Assembly: GCF_900101345.1 (NCBI RefSeq)
Contig: NZ_FMUX01000012.1
Location: 1-64,000 of the forward strand
Direction: 5' to 3'
Length of the DNA: 64,000 nucleotides
Source of the DNA: Desulfoluna spongiiphila
GTDB lineage: Bacteria; Desulfobacterota; Desulfobacteria; Desulfobacterales; Desulfolunaceae
A program made the translations under genes and the position numbers. Positions 60,840 through 64,000 of this stretch are shown here, in pieces. Positions within the stretch are counted from its first letter, which is position 1. Every line of letters begins with the position of its first letter. Below the pieces are notes generated by a model. The model searched no databases and was not told the origin of the DNA. It saw nothing but the letters and a program-made list of their open reading frames with translations.

Positions 60840-61859
60840 TTAGCGGATGGGCATGGCGTACTGCAGGCCGCCTCGGAGCCAGAGGTTGTTCACGCCCCTG
60901 GGAATGTCCAGGGCGGTGCCGGGGCCGAAGTGGCGGTCGTAGATTTCGCCGTAGTTGCCAACGGCCTTGATGGCACGGACCAGCCACTCCTTGTCGAGGC
61001 CAAGGTAGCTGCCCGTGTCCCCGGAGGTGCCCAGCATACGCCTGACAACGGGGTTCTGGGAGGTGGCCATGATTTTGTCCACGTTGGCTGCGGTGATGCC
61101 GTTTTCCTCAGCGGCAACCAGGCCGTTGATGACCCAGGTGACGATGTCTTTCCACTGGTTGTCTCCGTGGCGGACCAGGGGGGCCAGGGGCTCTTTGGAG
61201 ATGACCTCGGGCAGGATGGAGTGGGCCTTGGGGTCTTTCAGGGTGGAGCGCAGGGAGGCGAGCTGGCTGATGTCGGTGGTGAAGCAGTCGCAGCGACCGG
61301 AGGCGTAGGCGTTGAGGGCTTCTTTCTTACCGTCGAAGACCACGGCTTCCACCTTGATGCCGTTGGCGCGGGCAAAATCGGCGAGGTTGAGTTCGGTGGT
61401 GGTGCCGGCGGTGACGCAGACCGAGGCGCCGTCAAGTTCCCGGGCGGAGCGTACGCCGAGTTTGTTGGGGATCAGGAACCCCTGGCCGTCGTAGAAAACA
61501 ACGTGGGTAAAGTCCACGCCCTGCTTGCCGTCCCGCTTGAGAGTCCAGGTGGTGGTTCGGCTGGTTAAATCCACCTGGCCGGAGGAGACCGCAACGATCT
61601 TCTGCTTGGAAGCCAGGGGGACGAATTTCACCTTGGAGGGGTCTGCGAGGACGGCTGCGGCCACGGCACGGGCCATGTCCACATCAAAGCCGACCCAGGT
61701 ACCGGTGGAGTCCGGAATAGAGAAGCCGGGAACGCCTTCGCTGATGCCGCAGGTCAAGATTCCCTTGGCTTTTACGTCCTCCAGGGTGCCGGCAAATGCA
61801 GAGGCTGACGCCATTAAAATAAGAGAAATAACCGAAAAGAGTAGAGCTGTTTTTTTCAT
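60840..61859 (-). CDS. aapJ: polar amino acid ABC transporter substrate-binding protein
   Basis: ATG 61859 behind GGGGAT gives a typical signal peptide (residues 1-23, LLFSVISLILMASASAFA). The mature 316 residues match AapJ: TLEDVKAKGILTCGISEGVPGFS, VGFDVDMARAVAAAVL, VDLTSRTTTWTLKRDG, and WLVRAIKAVGNYGEIYDRHFG near the end. It captures polar or general L-amino acids in the periplasm. A 17-bp palindrome lies 77-93 bases upstream and may be an operator. Confidence 0.92.
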   Translation of the reverse strand: MKKTALLFSVISLILMASASAFAGTLEDVKAKGILTCGISEGVPGFSIPDSTGTWVGFDVDMARAVAAAVLADPSKVKFVPLASKQKIVAVSSGQVDLTSRTTTWTLKRDGKQGVDFTHVVFYDGQGFLIPNKLGVRSARELDGASVCVTAGTTTELNLADFARANGIKVEAVVFDGKKEALNAYASGRCDCFTTDISQLASLRSTLKDPKAHSILPEVISKEPLAPLVRHGDNQWKDIVTWVINGLVAAEENGITAANVDKIMATSQNPVVRRMLGTSGDTGSYLGLDKEWLVRAIKAVGNYGEIYDRHFGPGTALDIPRGVNNLWLRGGLQYAMPIR

Positions 61860-62353
61860 TACACTATCCCCAATAGTAGAATAAATGGTTCGAACCTGAC
61901 ATCGATAGTAGATATGGGAACAGCCTTTTAAATTCAATCCTAAATTAGGATTTGAGTCATTATGTTCCTTGAAAAACAAGTTCTACGTGCTTGATGTTCC
62001 CTGTAAAGGAATGGTTGCGGCGTGCCATGGTCGAGAGCCTTCGGAACACCCGGCTAGTTGTTCCGGTCATGGAAAGGTGCAAGGGGATCAGAGGTGGGTG
62101 AGCGGTCGTTTTGTACGGAGCGTGAACCACTTTCATGTTCACGAAACACAAAAAATAGGGTAAAGAGTTTAGACTGTCAAAGATTCCCATGCAAACTGAA
62201 ACAGCCGCTGGTGCGCTCCTGCTTCGTGCAGGCCGCAAGGATGACATGTGACGCGGTGCCCTTGTCACAAAGGGCGTTTTGCGGGGACTCATAACCAATC
62301 CATCCACAAAGGATGCCTCGCTTCGGTGAGGAAGAGAAGAATGCAGGTGTGAA
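61860..62353. other. intergenic region between divergent aapJ and yqeY-like genes
   Basis: This 494-bp stretch holds promoters for both sides and the palindrome at 61936. No gene was recognised; a minus-strand frame at 61960-62370 has no ribosome-binding site or family features. Confidence 0.45.
61936..61952. promoter_or_regulatory. palindrome upstream of aapJ
   Basis: AATCCTAA-A-TTAGGATT has perfect 8-bp arms around one central base and lies 77-93 bases before the aapJ start. It could be an operator for an unidentified regulator; no known consensus was matched. Confidence 0.45.
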
Positions 62354-62848
62354 ATGGCTGAAAACGACAAGTCTCCGTATGGCTGGAGTGAGGGGGACGG
62401 CGTCTCCCTTTACAACAAGATCAAAGAAGATCTCAAGACAGCTATGAAAACAAAGGACAGCGCTGCCCGGGACACGTTTCGTCTGATTATGGGGGAGTAC
62501 CCCAAGCTGACGGTGGCCATCACCCTTGAGAGTGGCAAGAAGACCACTCGGGTGAAGAACCCCGATGAGATCACCGATGAAGACCTCCAGAACATCATCC
62601 GCAGCCTCGTCAAGTCGGAGAAGGTGGTGCTGGAGGTGCAGGGCGAGGCCACATCGGCGTACCTTGAGTTGCTCCAGAGTTACCTCCCCGGCATGGCCGG
62701 TGAAGCCGAGATCAAGGCCTGGATCGAGGCCAACGTAGATTTTTCATCCGTGAAGAGTCCCATGCAGGCCATGGGCCAGGTGATGAAGCATTTCGGCAAG
62801 CTGGCCGACGGCAATCAGGTTAAGGAGATTCTCAAGGAGATGGGCTAA
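62354..62848 (+). CDS. GatB/YqeY domain-containing protein (164 aa)
   Basis: After about 18 leading residues, SLYNKIKEDLKTAMKTKDSAARDTFRLIM begins the YqeY domain, ending with MQAMGQVMKHFGKLADGNQVKEILKEMG. This domain is the tRNA-binding tail domain of GatB and Asn/Gln amidotransferases. Stand-alone versions are common and may act in tRNA or translation quality. Cytoplasmic. The next gene starts directly at the base after its stop codon, so the two are co-translated. Confidence 0.85.
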   Translation: MAENDKSPYGWSEGDGVSLYNKIKEDLKTAMKTKDSAARDTFRLIMGEYPKLTVAITLESGKKTTRVKNPDEITDEDLQNIIRSLVKSEKVVLEVQGEATSAYLELLQSYLPGMAGEAEIKAWIEANVDFSSVKSPMQAMGQVMKHFGKLADGNQVKEILKEMG

Positions 62849-63286
62849 ATGAGAGAAAAGATCACAGAGGTTATGCAGAAAATTACGTTCCTGGAGAAAG
62901 ATTTGGACCTCCAGAAGCACATCCTGCGTGCCCTTCCCAGCGGTGAAGAAGAGCAGGGCCGAGAGGTCCTGGGGACCATTGCCGACATCAAGGGAAAGAT
63001 CGATGCCTGTCGCCTGGAGATCAAAGCCCTGGACCCGGATGAGTACGATCGCATGATCCGTTTCGAAGGGGCTGCGGCGGCGTTCAAGGAGGCTGCCGAA
63101 GGCCGGGAGTTTGTGACTGTCGTTGATCTCAATACCCACGTGGAGTGCCGCATCGAGACCGTTGACGGCACGGCCATCGATTGCCTGGTCAAGGCCCGGG
63201 ATACCTCCGGAGAGTGGCTGATCATGACCGTGGACGGCGAGGTGATGACCCTGGCGGCGGACCAGGTCCCGGGTGAGGACGCGTAG
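62849..63286 (+). CDS. hypothetical protein with coiled-coil start (145 aa)
   Basis: Residues 1-60 form a helical coiled coil (KITEVMQKITFLEKDLDLQKH, GTIADIKGKIDACRLEIKAL). The C-terminal 60 residues look like a small beta domain (VTVVDLNTHVECRIETVDG). No signal or membrane segment. The ATG immediately follows the TAA of the YqeY-like gene (TAAATG), so expression is coupled and a joint role is possible. The family is not recognised. Confidence 0.75.
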   Translation: MREKITEVMQKITFLEKDLDLQKHILRALPSGEEEQGREVLGTIADIKGKIDACRLEIKALDPDEYDRMIRFEGAAAAFKEAAEGREFVTVVDLNTHVECRIETVDGTAIDCLVKARDTSGEWLIMTVDGEVMTLAADQVPGEDA

Positions 63287-63504
63287 GCTCGGGCAAAAAG
63301 TGTTTGTGTCATTGAGCGGTGGCGACCGTTTCAACGCTGATGGCGATCCACATGCCGTTTATGGTGCTTGTTCCTGGTTTACCGCTCGGTGCGTGTATCG
63401 TTTCGTTATGCCACGGAGCCCTTGGGGTTAAGAGGGACCGACGGATCGGGCGGTATCGACCGATCCGTTGGGGCACCACCCGGCGATTGGTGTTTCCTCA
63501 TTGC

Positions 63505-63711
63505 TTAGTAGTGGGGCGGTTTTTCGTTTGAGGGAGCACGCTCCATGCGTGTGTCCGCGACCTGCTCCATCTTGTCGAGGAGGTACGCCACCGTATTTTT
63601 CAGGCGGTCGATCTCCTTTTGCTGCTCAATCACCACGCTGTTGAGTTCGTCAATGGTGTTCTCCTGAAAGGCCAGCTTGGTTTCGATGTCCATCAACCGA
63701 TCCTCACTCAT
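63505..63711 (-). CDS. slyX: SlyX family protein (68 aa)
   Basis: A short coiled coil of 68 residues (RLMDIETKLAFQENTIDELN, VVIEQQKEIDRLKNTVAYLL) ending in PPHY, the hallmark end of SlyX proteins. The function is unknown. ATG 63711 overlaps the stop codon of the upstream spermidine-synthase-like gene (TGATG) and follows GGGGG by 6 bases, indicating translational coupling. Confidence 0.88.
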   Translation of the reverse strand: MSEDRLMDIETKLAFQENTIDELNSVVIEQQKEIDRLKNTVAYLLDKMEQVADTRMERAPSNEKPPHY

Positions 63712-64000
63712 CATATCCCCCTTTCTTTTGTTTTTTTCGCAAACCACAAGGTGTGTTTCCCGCCTCGCTTGAGCCGTGCCTTGACATGGACCTCTTCCAC
63801 GGCGAGGCCGCAACCGGCCAGTCGCTTGGTAAACACCGGGTCGGCGTGGGCCGACCAGACACCCAGGACCCCGCCGGGGACCAGGTGTTTTTTTGCGGAC
63901 AGGATGCCTGCTTTGCTGTAGAGGCTGTCGTTTCCGCTTCGGGTCAGGCCGTCCGGGCCGTTGTCCACGTCAAGGAGGATGGCGTCCCAGGGGCCCTCCT
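63711..64000 (-). CDS. spermidine-synthase-like methyltransferase-fold protein, C-terminal part
   Basis: The last 95 residues of a protein are visible; the start lies beyond the window. WDAILLDVDNGPDGLT resembles the acidic loop of spermidine synthase-like Rossmann proteins, followed by GNDSLYSKAGILSAKKHLVPGGVLGVWSAH and a C-terminal strand (GGKHTLWFAKK). It probably binds a nucleotide-type cofactor in the cytoplasm. True aminopropyltransferase activity cannot be judged from this part. Confidence 0.7.
   Translation of the reverse strand, partial: EGPWDAILLDVDNGPDGLTRSGNDSLYSKAGILSAKKHLVPGGVLGVWSAHADPVFTKRLAGCGLAVEEVHVKARLKRGGKHTLWFAKKTKERGI

Overview
The window looks like chromosome of a GC-rich, Gram-negative anaerobe, most likely a sulfate-reducing-type deltaproteobacterium (Desulfobacterota). 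That placement is inferred from the gene content: a CGGC-domain protein, iron-containing alcohol dehydrogenases, several NtrC/NarL-type regulators, a TRAP solute receptor, radical SAM enzymes, SlyX and CreBCD. It was not tested by any search. No rRNA, tRNA or CRISPR array was seen.

Bases 1 to about 12,250 form an AT-richer accessory island that reads as a cluster of integron gene cassettes without an integron integrase in view. Small genes, all on the + strand, each follow a GTTRRRY-like core and end at its complementary R'' box: GTTAGGG/CCCTAAC, GTTGGCA/TGCCAAC, GTTAGCT/AGCTAAC and GTTAGGC/GCCTAAC. Palindromic attC sites lie between them. The cassettes encode small unknowns, lipoproteins, an RDD membrane protein, a zinc-ribbon membrane protein and a membrane-anchored GNAT protein. 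The array is full of insertion sequences sitting in or beside attC sites: three IS1182-type copies that all end immediately before GTTAG, a 177-bp MITE-like element with the same ends, an IS256-type element, and an IS91-type element (plus a second IS91 end) carrying a tyrosine recombinase. A decayed methyltransferase gene marks the right border.

Bases 12.7-20.4 kb hold a secreted PI-PLC-like protein with lectin-type modules. They also hold a compact unit of B12-type radical SAM protein, repeat protein, hairpin and SPASM radical SAM protein. The repeat protein has a chagasin/I42-like N-terminal domain followed by 14 copies of a Y-x-x-P motif, mostly YAAP. The arrangement resembles a peptide-modification (RiPP-like) system and is the best candidate here for an undescribed one.

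Bases 20.7-44.3 kb are ordinary chromosome with some unusual genes: a 1,489-residue protein with a DUF3859-like segment, a short-chain dehydrogenase, creBC and creD divergently arranged around three TTCAT boxes at 11-bp period, hflX with an acidic insert, an MscS channel, an HD hydrolase, a CARB-type lipoprotein beta-lactamase, an LprI-domain protein, a beta-propeller protein and topoisomerase III.

Bases 44.6-64 kb carry signalling and transport: a NarL-type two-component pair, an iron alcohol dehydrogenase coupled to a kinase/sigma-54 regulator pair, a second alcohol dehydrogenase behind a strong sigma-54 promoter match, an orphan DctP, a dicarboxylate/glutamate symporter, a complete polar amino acid ABC transporter (aapJ, aapQ, aapM, aapP), a YqeY protein, slyX and a partial spermidine-synthase-like gene. 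Heptanucleotide tandem arrays occur at four intergenic places.
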